Positions 25,719-34,341 are shown, numbered from the stretch's first letter. The stretch is DNA of 64,000 bases from CALOCY01 sp942491975 (GCA_942491975.1 CALOCY010000004.1:2976001-3040000); one strand, 5' to 3'. Notes: generated from the sequence alone by a model not told the origin. Numbers and translations are program-made.

Positions 25719-27047
25719 ATGGAAACAACAGCTTTTCAAAAAATATACACGAAGATTGATCAGATTACAAAAGCAACGTGCTCGTTGCATGCTGATGGTG
25801 TGGGCTACGAAGAGATGGCAACGGTGAACGGACGGTTGGCACAGGTGGTGAAAATTCAGGGTGACCTGATTACGCTACAGGTGTTCTCGGGAACTGAAGG
25901 AATTCCAACCAATGCAGAGGTGGTATTTCTCGGGCATGCCCCTAAACTGGTGGTAGGTGATGAGTTGAGCGGACGTTTTTTCAACGCTTACGGGCAACCC
26001 ATTGACGGGGGGCCGGAGATTGAAGGTAAAACGGTAGAGATTGGTGGCCCGTCGGTAAACCCGGTGCGCAGAAAACAGCCTTCGGAGCTGATTGCTACCG
26101 GTATTGCCGGTATCGACCTCAACAACACATTGGTAACCGGACAGAAAATACCGTTTTTTGCCGACCCTGACCAACCGTTCAACCAGGTAATGGCTATGGT
26201 GGCATTGAGTGCGAAAGCCGATAAGATTATTTTGGGCGGTATGGGGCTGACCAACGATGATTACCTCTTCTTTAAAAATGTATTTGAGAATGCCGGGGCA
26301 CTCGACCGCATTACAAGCTTTGTAAATACCACTGAAAACCCACCGGTTGAACGTCTGCTGGTGCCCGATATGGCGTTGACGGCTGCCGAGCATTTTGCGG
26401 CTGAGAAAAATCAAAACGTACTGGTACTGCTGACTGATATGACCCTTTATGCCGATGCGTTGAGTATCGTATCAAACCGTATGGATCAGATTCCGTCGAA
26501 AGACAGTATGCCGGGGTCGTTGTACAGTGACCTGGCGCGGTTGTATGAAAAAGCGGTACAGTTTCCCGATGGAGGCTCCATTACCATTATTGCGGTGACC
26601 ACACTATCGGGTGGCGATATCACACACGCTATTCCTGATAATACCGGATATATCACCGAAGGACAATTGTTCCTGAGAAAAGATACGGATATCGGTAAAG
26701 TGATTATTGATCCTTTCCGTAGTTTGTCGCGCCTGAAGCAATTGGTAATTGGAAAGAAGACACGAGAAGACCATCCCCAGGTGATGAATGCAGCCATTCG
26801 CTTATTTGCCGATGCAGCCAATGCGAAGACGAAACTGGAGAATGGTTTCGACCTGACTGATTATGATGAAAGGACACTGAATTTTGCTAAAGAATATTCA
26901 AACAAACTACTCGCCATTGATGTGAACCTGGATATTGAAACGATGATCGATACCGGATGGGAACTCTTCAATACATACTTCTCGGTAGCTGAAACAGGCA
27001 TAAAAGCTGAGTTTGTAGAGAAATACGGGAAATGGAGTAACAATTAA
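25719..27047 (+). CDS. atpB: V-type ATPase regulatory subunit B
   Basis: The 442-residue subunit alternates with A in the head. It shows the family segments GRFFNAYGQPIDGGPEIEG, PFFADPDQPFNQVMA and VLLTDMTLYADALSIVSNR. There is no Walker P-loop at the position occupied in A, as expected for the non-catalytic subunit. Length is normal. Confidence 0.96.
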   Translation: METTAFQKIYTKIDQITKATCSLHADGVGYEEMATVNGRLAQVVKIQGDLITLQVFSGTEGIPTNAEVVFLGHAPKLVVGDELSGRFFNAYGQPIDGGPEIEGKTVEIGGPSVNPVRRKQPSELIATGIAGIDLNNTLVTGQKIPFFADPDQPFNQVMAMVALSAKADKIILGGMGLTNDDYLFFKNVFENAGALDRITSFVNTTENPPVERLLVPDMALTAAEHFAAEKNQNVLVLLTDMTLYADALSIVSNRMDQIPSKDSMPGSLYSDLARLYEKAVQFPDGGSITIIAVTTLSGGDITHAIPDNTGYITEGQLFLRKDTDIGKVIIDPFRSLSRLKQLVIGKKTREDHPQVMNAAIRLFADAANAKTKLENGFDLTDYDERTLNFAKEYSNKLLAIDVNLDIETMIDTGWELFNTYFSVAETGIKAEFVEKYGKWSNN

Positions 27048-27080
27048 TTATTACTCAAAAATTCATCAAAACATTGAATT

Positions 27081-27686
27081 GTGTCAATAAAATTCCAATA
27101 TAACAAAACAGCACTGCAAAGCCTCACCAAGCAATTGAACATGAGGTTGAAAGCACTTCCTACCATAAAAAACAAGGAGGCAGCCTTGCGAATGGAGGTG
27201 AAAAAAGCAAAAAACAGGGCTGTCGCATTGGACGAAGAGCTATCGAAAAAGATCGCATCATATGCGGATAGCCCGGGGATATGGAATGAGTTTATCCCTC
27301 AATTACTGACCATTGGCGAGGTGAAAACCTCTGTCAAAAAAATTGCAGGTGTAAAAACACCAGTACTGGAAGAGGTCATTTTTGAAACGGAAGCGTTTAG
27401 CCTCTTTGATCAACCCAAATGGTTTCCCGAAGGGATCTCAATTGTAAAAGAGTTGGCCGAAATTGTGATGAAACGGGAGTTCTTCTACCGGAAAATGGAA
27501 CTGCTCAACTATGCACGGCGGAAAACCACTCAAAAGGTAAACCTCTATGAAAAAGTGCAGATTCCCGGCTATCAGGATGTGATCAGAAAGATCAAACGGT
27601 TCCTGGAAGATGAGGAAAACCTCTCCAAATCGTCGCAGAAGATTGTTAAAAACCGTCAGCAAAAACAGATGGAGGAAAGCCGATGA
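27081..27686 (+). CDS. atpD: V-type ATPase subunit D
   Basis: This is the central rotor shaft. The 201-residue protein starts at a GTG and consists of two long helices (about residues 1-70 and 125-195) around a short middle, as in subunit D. The start KFQYNKTALQSLTKQLNMR matches Bacteroidota/Chlamydia-type D proteins. Its stop overlaps the ATG of subunit I by four bases (ATGA), so translation is coupled. Confidence 0.9.
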   Translation: MSIKFQYNKTALQSLTKQLNMRLKALPTIKNKEAALRMEVKKAKNRAVALDEELSKKIASYADSPGIWNEFIPQLLTIGEVKTSVKKIAGVKTPVLEEVIFETEAFSLFDQPKWFPEGISIVKELAEIVMKREFFYRKMELLNYARRKTTQKVNLYEKVQIPGYQDVIRKIKRFLEDEENLSKSSQKIVKNRQQKQMEESR

Positions 27687-29470
27687 TAGTTCCGATGCAA
27701 AAATATTCGTTCCTTGTTTTTCATAAGGAATATGCTGATTTCCTGAAGGAATTACAGCAAATAGGCGTATTGCATGTCATTGAGAAGGAAGCTGAAATTA
27801 GCGATGACATTCGGGAAAAATACCAAACGGTAAGCCGCATTGATAAAACGATTAAATTTCTCGAAAAGCGTACAACTGAAGAAGATGTTGAACAGATTGA
27901 TGCCGGAGGAGTGGAGATTATTGAAGCGGTAGCCCAAAAACAGGACGAACTGGAGGCATTGCAACAGGAATTGGATGCTGCCCACAAAGAACTGTTGAAA
28001 GTAGCCCCCTGGGGCGACTTTTCGGCCGAAATGATTGATCGCTTAAAAGCGGAAGAACTCAACCTGCGCTTTTTTATCACGACTGAAAGACGGTTCGATG
28101 ATGCTTACCTTTCGGAATACAATACCGAAATTATCACGAAAAGCGGGAATGAGATCTACTTCATTGTCATCCAACAAGGCGATGAAGAATTGAACGTTGA
28201 TGCCGAAGAGGTGAAACAACCTGAACGGACACTTTCACAACTCACTGCCCGGATTCGCGAAATAGAAACGAAAATAGCAGCGATAAACAGTGATTTTGAC
28301 CGTTATGCTACAGCCATACAGCAGGTTAAAAACGAAAAAGATGCTGTTACGGCAAAGCTGGAATACGAAAAAGTAATACTGCATACCGCTGCTGAAGCCG
28401 ATGAAAAACTCATGCTGCTTGAAGGTTGGGTGCCGAAACCCGATCAACCCCGGATTGATGCTTTTCTGGATGAAAACAATGTATTGTACCTTACCGATGA
28501 AGCGACCACTAAAGACAATATTCCTGTGTTGTTGCGCAACAACCGGTTTGGAAAACTGTTTGAGCCCATTGGCAAACTGTTTGCATTGCCATCATACTCC
28601 GAATTAGACCTGACTGTATTCTTTGCACCGTTCTTTATGCTCTTTTTTGGCTTCTGTTTAGGCGATGCAGGATACGGATTGCTGTTTGTTGTTGGAGCAA
28701 GTTTATATAAACTAAAAGCGAAGAAAGAGGTTAAGCCATACCTCTCGCTTATTCAGCTTTTGGGGGTGGCAACCATAATTTTTGGAACTGTTTCAGGTAC
28801 GCTGTTTGGTGTAAACCTGATAAAGACGGATATCGAAATACTTGCAGAATATAAAAAACTGTTTCTTAATCCTGATAAAATGTCTAAGCTGGCAGTAGCA
28901 CTGGGATTACTGCAAATTATTTTTGGGATGTTTTTAAAAGCGATCAATCAGATTCGACAATTTGGGTTTGTATATGCATTATCCACTTTTGGCTGGCTGA
29001 TTATTATATTGGGCGGAAGTATTTATGCTGCTTTAATTATGTTGGAGGTAGTTGCTATCAATAAGATAATCATCTACTCTATTCTTTCAGCCGGAGGCTT
29101 CTTTATCCTGTTCTTTAGTGATCCGAAAATCAATGTATTTGCACGTATAGGAAAGGGTGTCTGGGATATATACTCTACAGCAACCGGAATATTTGGCGAC
29201 CTGTTGTCGTACATTCGCCTCTTTGCGTTGGGATTATCAAGTGCTATTCTGGGCTTTGTGATCAACGATATTGCCCTACAGATATTAGGGGTATCACCTA
29301 TTTTGGGCCCGGTATTTTTTGTTGTATTCCTGTTGTTGGGACACACGCTTAACATCCTCATCTCATCGTTGGGCTCTTTTGTACACCCCATGCGCCTTAC
29401 ATTTGTAGAATTCTACAAAAACGCAGGTTTTGTGGGAGGGGGAAAAGAGTACAAACCGTTTTCGAAATAG
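27683..29470 (+). CDS. atpI: V-type ATPase membrane subunit I
   Basis: The 595-residue protein has a long cytoplasmic half with coiled coils (about residues 85-250) and a membrane half with about seven to eight helices from residue 305. The FCLGDAGYGLLF segment and the GLSSAILGFVINDIA segment late in the protein (the region of the essential Arg, FALGLSS preceded by YIRL) are diagnostic. It forms the ion half-channels next to the K ring. The slightly short length (about 600 against 650) is usual in this phylum. Confidence 0.95.
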   Translation: MIVPMQKYSFLVFHKEYADFLKELQQIGVLHVIEKEAEISDDIREKYQTVSRIDKTIKFLEKRTTEEDVEQIDAGGVEIIEAVAQKQDELEALQQELDAAHKELLKVAPWGDFSAEMIDRLKAEELNLRFFITTERRFDDAYLSEYNTEIITKSGNEIYFIVIQQGDEELNVDAEEVKQPERTLSQLTARIREIETKIAAINSDFDRYATAIQQVKNEKDAVTAKLEYEKVILHTAAEADEKLMLLEGWVPKPDQPRIDAFLDENNVLYLTDEATTKDNIPVLLRNNRFGKLFEPIGKLFALPSYSELDLTVFFAPFFMLFFGFCLGDAGYGLLFVVGASLYKLKAKKEVKPYLSLIQLLGVATIIFGTVSGTLFGVNLIKTDIEILAEYKKLFLNPDKMSKLAVALGLLQIIFGMFLKAINQIRQFGFVYALSTFGWLIIILGGSIYAALIMLEVVAINKIIIYSILSAGGFFILFFSDPKINVFARIGKGVWDIYSTATGIFGDLLSYIRLFALGLSSAILGFVINDIALQILGVSPILGPVFFVVFLLLGHTLNILISSLGSFVHPMRLTFVEFYKNAGFVGGGKEYKPFSK

Positions 29471-29506
29471 TATAAAAAATAGATATATTAAATTAATAAA
29501 TTAAAA

Positions 29507-29512
29507 AAGGAG
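29507..29512 (+). promoter_or_regulatory. Shine-Dalgarno sequence of atpK
   Basis: AAGGAG lies 9 bases before the ATG. Most genes in this window lack such a site, so its presence may boost translation of the ring subunit, which is needed in many copies per complex. Confidence 0.7.
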
Positions 29513-29521
29513 AATTAAATT

Positions 29522-29989
29522 ATGACAACAGCAATAATTATTGCCTATATCGGGCTTGCTTTGATGTTGATCTTATCCGGTATCGGAAGTGCAATTGGTG
29601 TATCAATGGGTGGAAATGCAACTGTGGGTGCATTAAAGAAAAATCCCGATGGATTTGGTAGTTACATGCTTTTGAGTGCATTGCCCGGGACACAAGGATT
29701 GTACGGGTTTGCCGGTTTCTTTATCATTAATAACATGAAAGTTATTAGTACTGAAATGACCATGTTACAAGGAATGGCTATTTTAGGTGCAGGACTGGTA
29801 CTTGGTTTTGTAGCGTTGTTTTCAGCGCTGAAACAAGGAAGTGTAACAGCAAACGGAATTGCTGCTATTGGTGCCGGTCACGATGTATTTGGTAAAACAA
29901 TGGTATTGGCAGTATTCCCTGAACTGTATGCCATTATTGCTTTTGCTGCGACATTCATAATTAGTACAGGGTTGCTAGAGAAAGTATAA
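29522..29989 (+). CDS. atpK: V-type ATPase proteolipid subunit K with sodium-binding residues
   Basis: The 155-residue proteolipid is a duplicated two-hairpin protein with four membrane helices. The ion-carrying Glu134 is in the fourth helix (FPELYAI). Compared with Enterococcus hirae NtpK, the sodium ligands Leu61, Thr64, Gln65, Gln110 and Glu139 correspond to Leu54, Thr57, Gln58 (LPGTQGLYGF), Gln105 (LKQGSV) and Glu134 here. The full set is therefore conserved, with Tyr61 matching the gating Tyr68. This predicts a sodium-translocating enzyme; direction (pumping or synthesis) is not decided. It is the last gene of the operon. Confidence 0.93.
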   Translation: MTTAIIIAYIGLALMLILSGIGSAIGVSMGGNATVGALKKNPDGFGSYMLLSALPGTQGLYGFAGFFIINNMKVISTEMTMLQGMAILGAGLVLGFVALFSALKQGSVTANGIAAIGAGHDVFGKTMVLAVFPELYAIIAFAATFIISTGLLEKV

Positions 29990-30020
29990 AAAACAAATAG
30001 GGTGTGAATAACACTTTGTG

Positions 30021-30053
30021 CTCCTCTCTTTGTAAAAAGAGGGGAGTTTTTTT
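30021..30053 (+). terminator. Rho-independent terminator of the V-ATPase operon
   Basis: CTCCTCTCTTT-GTAA-AAAGAGGGGAG is an 11-bp stem with one T-G pair and is followed by seven T. Confidence 0.93.
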
Positions 30054-30082
30054 GCCCCGTTAGGGGTATAAGTTTGTTTCGA

Positions 30083-30113
30083 AGGATGTCATCTTTTTGA
30101 AAAGATGACATCC
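30083..30113. repeat. REP-like palindrome, copy P2
   Basis: GGATGTCATCTTTT and AAAAGATGACATCC form a near-perfect hairpin. It is the best conserved of three copies (also 5720 and 55662). It lies just behind the V-ATPase terminator. Confidence 0.65.
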
Positions 30114-30160
30114 CTATGCTATGGGGATGGATGAAATCCTTTTACACACCTCATCCCCGG

Positions 30161-30183
30161 CCCTTCTCCTACCAGGAGAAGGG
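30161..30183. repeat. Short intergenic hairpin
   Basis: CCCTTCTCCT-ACC-AGGAGAAGGG is a perfect 10-bp inverted repeat. It lacks a T-run. It may be another REP-type element. Confidence 0.55.
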
Positions 30184-30301
30184 AGTACTATTTTGCGAAA
30201 ATCTATAGTAAAAAACTATTTAGTAACTTTGAAAGATGATTAAATCAACTCCAAATTATTAAAACATCCATGGTTAAGGAAAATACACGAGCTTATGGTT
30301 T

Positions 30302-30309
30302 TATTTTTG
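30302..30309 (+). promoter_or_regulatory. Candidate -7 box of guaD
   Basis: TATTTTTG matches TAnnTTTG. It lies 36 bases before the ATG at 30346 and inside the longer reading frame that begins at 30295, so it supports the downstream start. No good -33 element is seen. Confidence 0.5.
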
Positions 30310-30345
30310 TCTTGTGTCTTGATACTTGGATCTAATTTCAAACAA

Positions 30346-30819
30346 ATGAAAAAGAACGAAGAATACCTGACTTATGCCATTGATGAAGCATTTACAGGGA
30401 TGAGAGATGACAAAGGCGGTCCTTTTGGTGCGGTGATTGTGTTGGATGGAGAAATTGTGGGCAAAGGATGCAATTCGGTAACTTCCACTAATGACCCTAC
30501 GGCACATGCTGAAGTGGTAGCCATACGTGATGCCTGCCAACGTCTCAAACGGTTTCACCTGACCGGAGCAGTGATGTATGCCAGCTGTGAACCTTGCCCC
30601 ATGTGCCTATCCGCTATCTATTGGGCCGATATTAAGACAATATATTACGCTTCAGACCGTGTAGATGTTGAAAATATTGGGTTCAGCGATAACTTTATCT
30701 ACGAAGAACTGGCTATGCCCATTGAGGAGAGAAGCGTAAAAATGGAACGCATGAAATTGCCTGCTGCCACAAAGCTGTTTGCAGAGTGGACAGACAAGCA
30801 GGATAAAATCAGGTATTAA
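30346..30819 (+). CDS. guaD: Guanine deaminase (CDA fold)
   Basis: The protein deaminates guanine to xanthine in purine salvage. Counting from the ATG at 30346, the zinc site is His54 with Glu56 (PTAHAEV) and Cys84/Cys87 (CEPCPMC). The GGPFGAVIV, SNDPTAHAE-like STNDPTAHAE and FSDNFIYEE segments resemble B. subtilis GuaD more than TadA. The reading frame extends to an ATG at 30295, but those 17 residues are hydrophobic and overlap a promoter-like box, so 30346 is preferred (157 residues). It could instead act on a related nucleobase. Confidence 0.85.
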   Translation: MKKNEEYLTYAIDEAFTGMRDDKGGPFGAVIVLDGEIVGKGCNSVTSTNDPTAHAEVVAIRDACQRLKRFHLTGAVMYASCEPCPMCLSAIYWADIKTIYYASDRVDVENIGFSDNFIYEELAMPIEERSVKMERMKLPAATKLFAEWTDKQDKIRY

Positions 30820-30844
30820 GGAGTCTGATTTAAGAACCTCGCTC

Positions 30845-30868
30845 GCGCGAGTCTTCAGACTCGTGCGC
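30845..30868. repeat. Palindrome after guaD
   Basis: GCGCGAGTCT-TC-AGACTCGTGCGC is a palindrome interrupted only by one extra T. It is followed by no T-run. It may serve as a 3' end stabiliser or be a REP-type unit. Confidence 0.45.
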
Positions 30869-30975
30869 AAGGTAATAGAAGGCAGTCTGCGAAAAGAAAT
30901 TAAGCATTAGTTTTGCTTGTCCGGCTTAATAGGCGGGTAACACGAAAAGTGATTAAAAAATAGGTAAACGAAGCA

Positions 30976-32235
30976 TTAGCTCCGCTCTATCACCTCTGAA
31001 GCATCCACAATTTTATAAAGCTTATCAGCGCGTCGTATTTTCTCGGCGACGGGAATAGAACAACGTACGCCCTTGGGGGCTTTGTCTACTACTTCCAGGT
31101 CTACACGGATTTCTTCTACTGTCATTTGTATTACACCTGTGGTGGGACCGGTAATGATTACTTCATCGCCTGTTTTCAGGGGTTGTGTCTCAATTTTAAA
31201 CTCGGCCACGCCTATTTTTGAGAAATAGTTGGTGCCTTTCCCGATATAAATCTTGCGTTTAGTGGCTTTTGAGCCGTAACTGTGGCTCCACTCGCCCAAC
31301 CGTTGCCCCAGGTAATAACCGTCCCAAAATCCCCGGTTAAATACCGATTTCAATTGCCCGTCCCACGCCTTTATTTTCTCCTCTCCAAATGTTCCCTCGA
31401 AACAGGCATCCACTGCTTCGCGGTAGCATCTGACCACTGTCTTTACATACTCCGGGGAACGGGCACGCCCTTCAATTTTAAGGACGGTAACCCCGGCATC
31501 CAGCACTTTATTCAGAAAATGAATGGTCTTCAGGTCTTTGGGCGACATGATATACTCGTTGTCGATCTCAATCTCTGCACCTGTCTCTTTATCGGTCACA
31601 ATATAACCCCGCCGACAGGTTTGAAAACAGCTCCCGCGGTTGGCCGATGAGTTTACCTCGTGTAGGCTGAGGTAACATTTGCCCGATGTGGCCATGCATA
31701 GCGCACCGTGTACAAACATTTCAATACGCACCGGTTCACCTTTGGGGCCTCTGATATTTTGTGCCTTGATCTGTTGCGAGATTTCAGCTACACGTTCAAG
31801 ATTCATCTCGCGGGCCAGCACCACCACATCGGCAAACTGCGCGTAAAACTTCACCGCCTCAATGTTGGTGATGTTAACCTGTGTAGAGATATGTACCTCA
31901 ACCCCGATGGAGCGGGCATACTGAATCACGGCTATATCGGATGCAATAATAGCCGAAATGTTCGCCGCTTTTGCAGCATCCACAATCTCCTGTATTTTCG
32001 CCAGTTCGTTATTGAAAATAACGGTATTTACGGTAAGGTATGATTTCACCCCGTTTTCACGGGCTATGCGGGAAATATCCTTCAGGTCGTCAAGGGTAAA
32101 GTTATTGGCCGACCGTGCACGCATATTCAGTTGCTCAACCCCGAAATAGACCGACCCGGCACCGCCCTGTATGGCCGCCATCAACGACTCGTAAGAACCC
32201 ACAGGGGCCATGATTTCTATATTTTTATTGAGCAT
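30976..32235 (-). CDS. Peptidase U32 family protein (RNA hydroxylation type)
   Basis: The 419-residue protein has the U32 hallmarks IEIMAPVGSYESLMAAIQGGA at the start, the VHGALCMATSGKCYLS segment near residues 176-191, and GSCFQTCRRGY, which together provide the conserved cysteines. Relatives YegQ/TrhP and YdcP/RlhA hydroxylate wobble uridine of tRNA or a 23S rRNA cytidine using prephenate and iron-sulfur chemistry; older annotation as collagenase is doubtful. The C-terminal domain (about residues 325-415) is a beta barrel. It is next to dusB, another tRNA-modifying enzyme, on the same strand. Confidence 0.9.
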   Translation of the reverse strand: MLNKNIEIMAPVGSYESLMAAIQGGAGSVYFGVEQLNMRARSANNFTLDDLKDISRIARENGVKSYLTVNTVIFNNELAKIQEIVDAAKAANISAIIASDIAVIQYARSIGVEVHISTQVNITNIEAVKFYAQFADVVVLAREMNLERVAEISQQIKAQNIRGPKGEPVRIEMFVHGALCMATSGKCYLSLHEVNSSANRGSCFQTCRRGYIVTDKETGAEIEIDNEYIMSPKDLKTIHFLNKVLDAGVTVLKIEGRARSPEYVKTVVRCYREAVDACFEGTFGEEKIKAWDGQLKSVFNRGFWDGYYLGQRLGEWSHSYGSKATKRKIYIGKGTNYFSKIGVAEFKIETQPLKTGDEVIITGPTTGVIQMTVEEIRVDLEVVDKAPKGVRCSIPVAEKIRRADKLYKIVDASEVIERS

Positions 32236-32367
32236 CTCTATAAATATCTTTTAGGATTAGAATATCCAACATCGATTAACGATTTATGATTTAAAAATGT
32301 TCAATACTAATTTTAAATCTGAAATCAGTGTTTGTTAATCGGTGTTCTTCAATCAAATATTAACAGT

Positions 32368-33381
32368 TTACTTTAAACTAACGTTCATATAATCCACCCG
32401 TTCATTTCCATATCGTTCTTCAATACGGGTAAGAATTTCTTGAACATGCTCCAGTTCAATCGCCTGCAACAGTTCAATGCGTAATTCCCGAAAATTTTTC
32501 AGGTTGGGAAAATATTTGGCAAAGTGCCTGCGCATCTCCAGTATAGCCCTTCGGGGATCATCTTTCCAATTGATTGAATGCTCCAGTTGTTCACGCACGT
32601 TATCTACAATTTCAGCAACCGTGGGAGCAGGTAATAAATTCCCGGTTTTAAAGTAGTGTTTTACCTCTTTAAAGATCCACGGCCGCCCAATGGCCCCCCG
32701 CCCGATCATCAGGGCATCAACCCCCGATTCCTCATAAAACTGTTTGGCTTTTTCCGGACCATTAATATCACCGTTGCCCATAACAGGAATTTTCATACGG
32801 GGATTTTTCTTCACCTCTGCAATCAATGACCAATCGGCTTCACCGGTGTACAACTGTTTGCGGGTACGCCCGTGAATGGCCAGGGCGGCAATGCCCGCAT
32901 CCTGCAAACGTTCGGCAACCTCCACAATCGGTTTATCCGTATCGTCCCATCCCAGGCGTGTTTTAGCGGTGACCGGAAGCTTCACGGCCTTTACCACCTC
33001 TTCGCTCATTTTTATCATTTTCGGGATATCGCGCAACAACCCTGCCCCGGAGCCTTTCATGGCTATTTTTTTCATGGGGCACCCAAAATTGATGTCGATA
33101 AAATCGGGTTGTACTTCTTCTGCCACTTTTGCTGCCTGCACCATCGACTCAATATTTGCCCCATAGATTTGAATGCCTACAGGCCGGTCGAAATCAAACA
33201 ACGTCATTTTTCGCTTTGTCTTCTCCACATTTCGAATTAAGGCCTCTGACGAGACAAATTCGGTGTACATCACATCTGCCCCGAATTTCTTGCACATGTA
33301 ACGAAATGACTTGTACGTTACATCTTCCATCGGTGCCAAAAAAAGCGGCAGTTCCCCCAGCTCTGTATTCCCAATTTTCAT
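32368..33381 (-). CDS. dusB: tRNA-dihydrouridine synthase, DusB type
   Basis: The FMN enzyme reduces uridines in the D-loop of tRNA. Motifs are LFLAPMEDVTYKSFR at residues 13-27, INFGCPMKKIAMKGSGAGLL near 97-116 with the catalytic Cys, HGRTRKQLYTGEADW near 171-185 and MIGRGAIGRPWIF. The length of 337 is normal. An upstream minus-strand promoter at 33567 implies a leader of nearly 180 bases rich in inverted repeats. Confidence 0.94.
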   Translation of the reverse strand: MKIGNTELGELPLFLAPMEDVTYKSFRYMCKKFGADVMYTEFVSSEALIRNVEKTKRKMTLFDFDRPVGIQIYGANIESMVQAAKVAEEVQPDFIDINFGCPMKKIAMKGSGAGLLRDIPKMIKMSEEVVKAVKLPVTAKTRLGWDDTDKPIVEVAERLQDAGIAALAIHGRTRKQLYTGEADWSLIAEVKKNPRMKIPVMGNGDINGPEKAKQFYEESGVDALMIGRGAIGRPWIFKEVKHYFKTGNLLPAPTVAEIVDNVREQLEHSINWKDDPRRAILEMRRHFAKYFPNLKNFRELRIELLQAIELEHVQEILTRIEERYGNERVDYMNVSLK

Positions 33382-33423
33382 GCGGCTTATACTTTTTATA
33401 CCAGTTGTAATTAAAAATGCTGT

Positions 33424-33441
33424 TCACGAAAGCTTTCGTGA
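33424..33441. repeat. Perfect palindrome upstream of dusB
   Basis: TCACGAAAGCTTTCGTGA is a perfect 18-base palindrome. It is followed on the plus strand by CGGGTTTTTC, so it could work as a terminator for plus-strand RNA. It lies inside the predicted dusB leader. Confidence 0.55.
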
Positions 33442-33464
33442 CGGGTTTTTCAATTTTACAATGG

Positions 33465-33556
33465 TTAATGCCGATGTACAATCAAAGGAATTCCGGGAAT
33501 CCCGATAGCTATCGGGGATGAATCGGGACGACATTTTAATTGATAATCGGCATTAA
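33465..33556. repeat. Inverted-repeat unit in the dusB leader
   Basis: TTAATGCCGAT (33465-33475) and ATCGGCATTAA (33546-33556) are perfect 11-base inverted repeats. Between them lies the 16-base palindrome CCCGATAGCTATCGGG (33501-33516). It can be read either as a small non-autonomous mobile element or as a folded 5' region of the dusB mRNA. Confidence 0.55.
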
Positions 33557-33566
33557 TTGTGCGGTG

Positions 33567-33574
33567 CAAAGATA
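33567..33574 (-). promoter_or_regulatory. Candidate -7 box of dusB
   Basis: On the minus strand this reads TATCTTTG, an exact TAnnTTTG match. It is about 186 bases upstream of the dusB ATG and just outside the 11-base inverted repeat. Confidence 0.5.
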
Positions 33575-33733
33575 GATATATTCCGATGAATGCAGAATAG
33601 TTTAACATTAAAACAATGCACAATAATACACACAGACAATACGTTATGATTGTGGAAAGAAATAAAATAGACATTTTGTTTAATAAAAGGGAGAATCATT
33701 TAGTACTTTCTGTCCGATCTTAAAAATAAATTT

Positions 33734-33741
33734 TATTTTTG
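33734..33741 (+). promoter_or_regulatory. Candidate -7 box of the membrane-anchored receiver gene
   Basis: TATTTTTG matches TAnnTTTG and lies 50 bases before the ATG. A clear -33 element is missing. Confidence 0.5.
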
Positions 33742-33791
33742 TATACATAAACACTCAGAGAAAGGAACACTTCTCCTAAAAAAATCAGGTT

Positions 33792-34292
33792 ATGCAAAGC
33801 ACTAAAGCTCCACTCATTTTTATCGTAGAAGATAATCAGGTGTACAGTAAGTTGGTTGTTAGTTATTTGAGGTCAAATAAATTCACCAATGTAAAAGCTT
33901 TTAGCAGTGGTGAGGAGTGTATCCAACATTTGGGCGAAAAACCCGACATCATTATCCAGGACTATTTGCTGGAAGGGATGAACGGGATTGAAGTCCTTAA
34001 ACGGGCTAAACAGGTATATCCTGAGATTGATTTTATTTTCCTTAGCGGACAGGACAATATTGATATTGCCATCAATACCATGAAGTATGGTGCTTATGAT
34101 TACATTGTAAAAGACCAGATGGCGTTAAAGAAAATGGTCAATAAGATCCATAAAATCCGGTCGGTAAGAAAACTGGAGCGATCAAACAAGCGTTACAAGA
34201 TGGGGGTAATACTTTTCTTTGCGGTGTTGATACTGATTGTCATCGTGTTATTCAGCCTCTCGGTTTTTTACCCCAATAAGTTTGGATTGTAA
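33792..34292 (+). CDS. Response-regulator receiver with C-terminal membrane anchor
   Basis: The 166-residue protein has a full receiver domain: acidic pair Glu13-Asp14, phospho-acceptor Asp57 (IIIQDYLLEGMNG), Ser85 and Lys107 (YIVKDQ). After a basic stretch (about residues 118-136, RSVRKLERSNKRYK) comes one hydrophobic helix (137-159) and a seven-residue tail. There is no DNA-binding or enzymatic output domain. The layout places the receiver at the inner face of the membrane. No histidine kinase is nearby, so its partner is unknown. Confidence 0.85.
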   Translation: MQSTKAPLIFIVEDNQVYSKLVVSYLRSNKFTNVKAFSSGEECIQHLGEKPDIIIQDYLLEGMNGIEVLKRAKQVYPEIDFIFLSGQDNIDIAINTMKYGAYDYIVKDQMALKKMVNKIHKIRSVRKLERSNKRYKMGVILFFAVLILIVIVLFSLSVFYPNKFGL

Positions 34293-34317
34293 TTACTGAT
34301 TTACAGATAAGTTCAGA

Positions 34318-34341
34318 GGTTGGCAAAAGCCAACCTTTTTT
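34318..34341. terminator. Terminator between convergent genes
   Basis: GGTTGGC-AAAA-GCCAACC is followed by six T on the plus strand. It ends the receiver gene and touches the stop codon of the thiamine pyrophosphokinase gene. Confidence 0.9.

Noticed and set aside
25875..26414. 179-residue minus-strand ORF
   Set aside because: It overlaps the V-ATPase B gene, whose coding sequence is certain.
30295..30345. N-terminal extension of guaD as a signal peptide
   Set aside because: Relatives are cytoplasmic and start near 30346, and a promoter-like TATTTTTG lies inside the extension.
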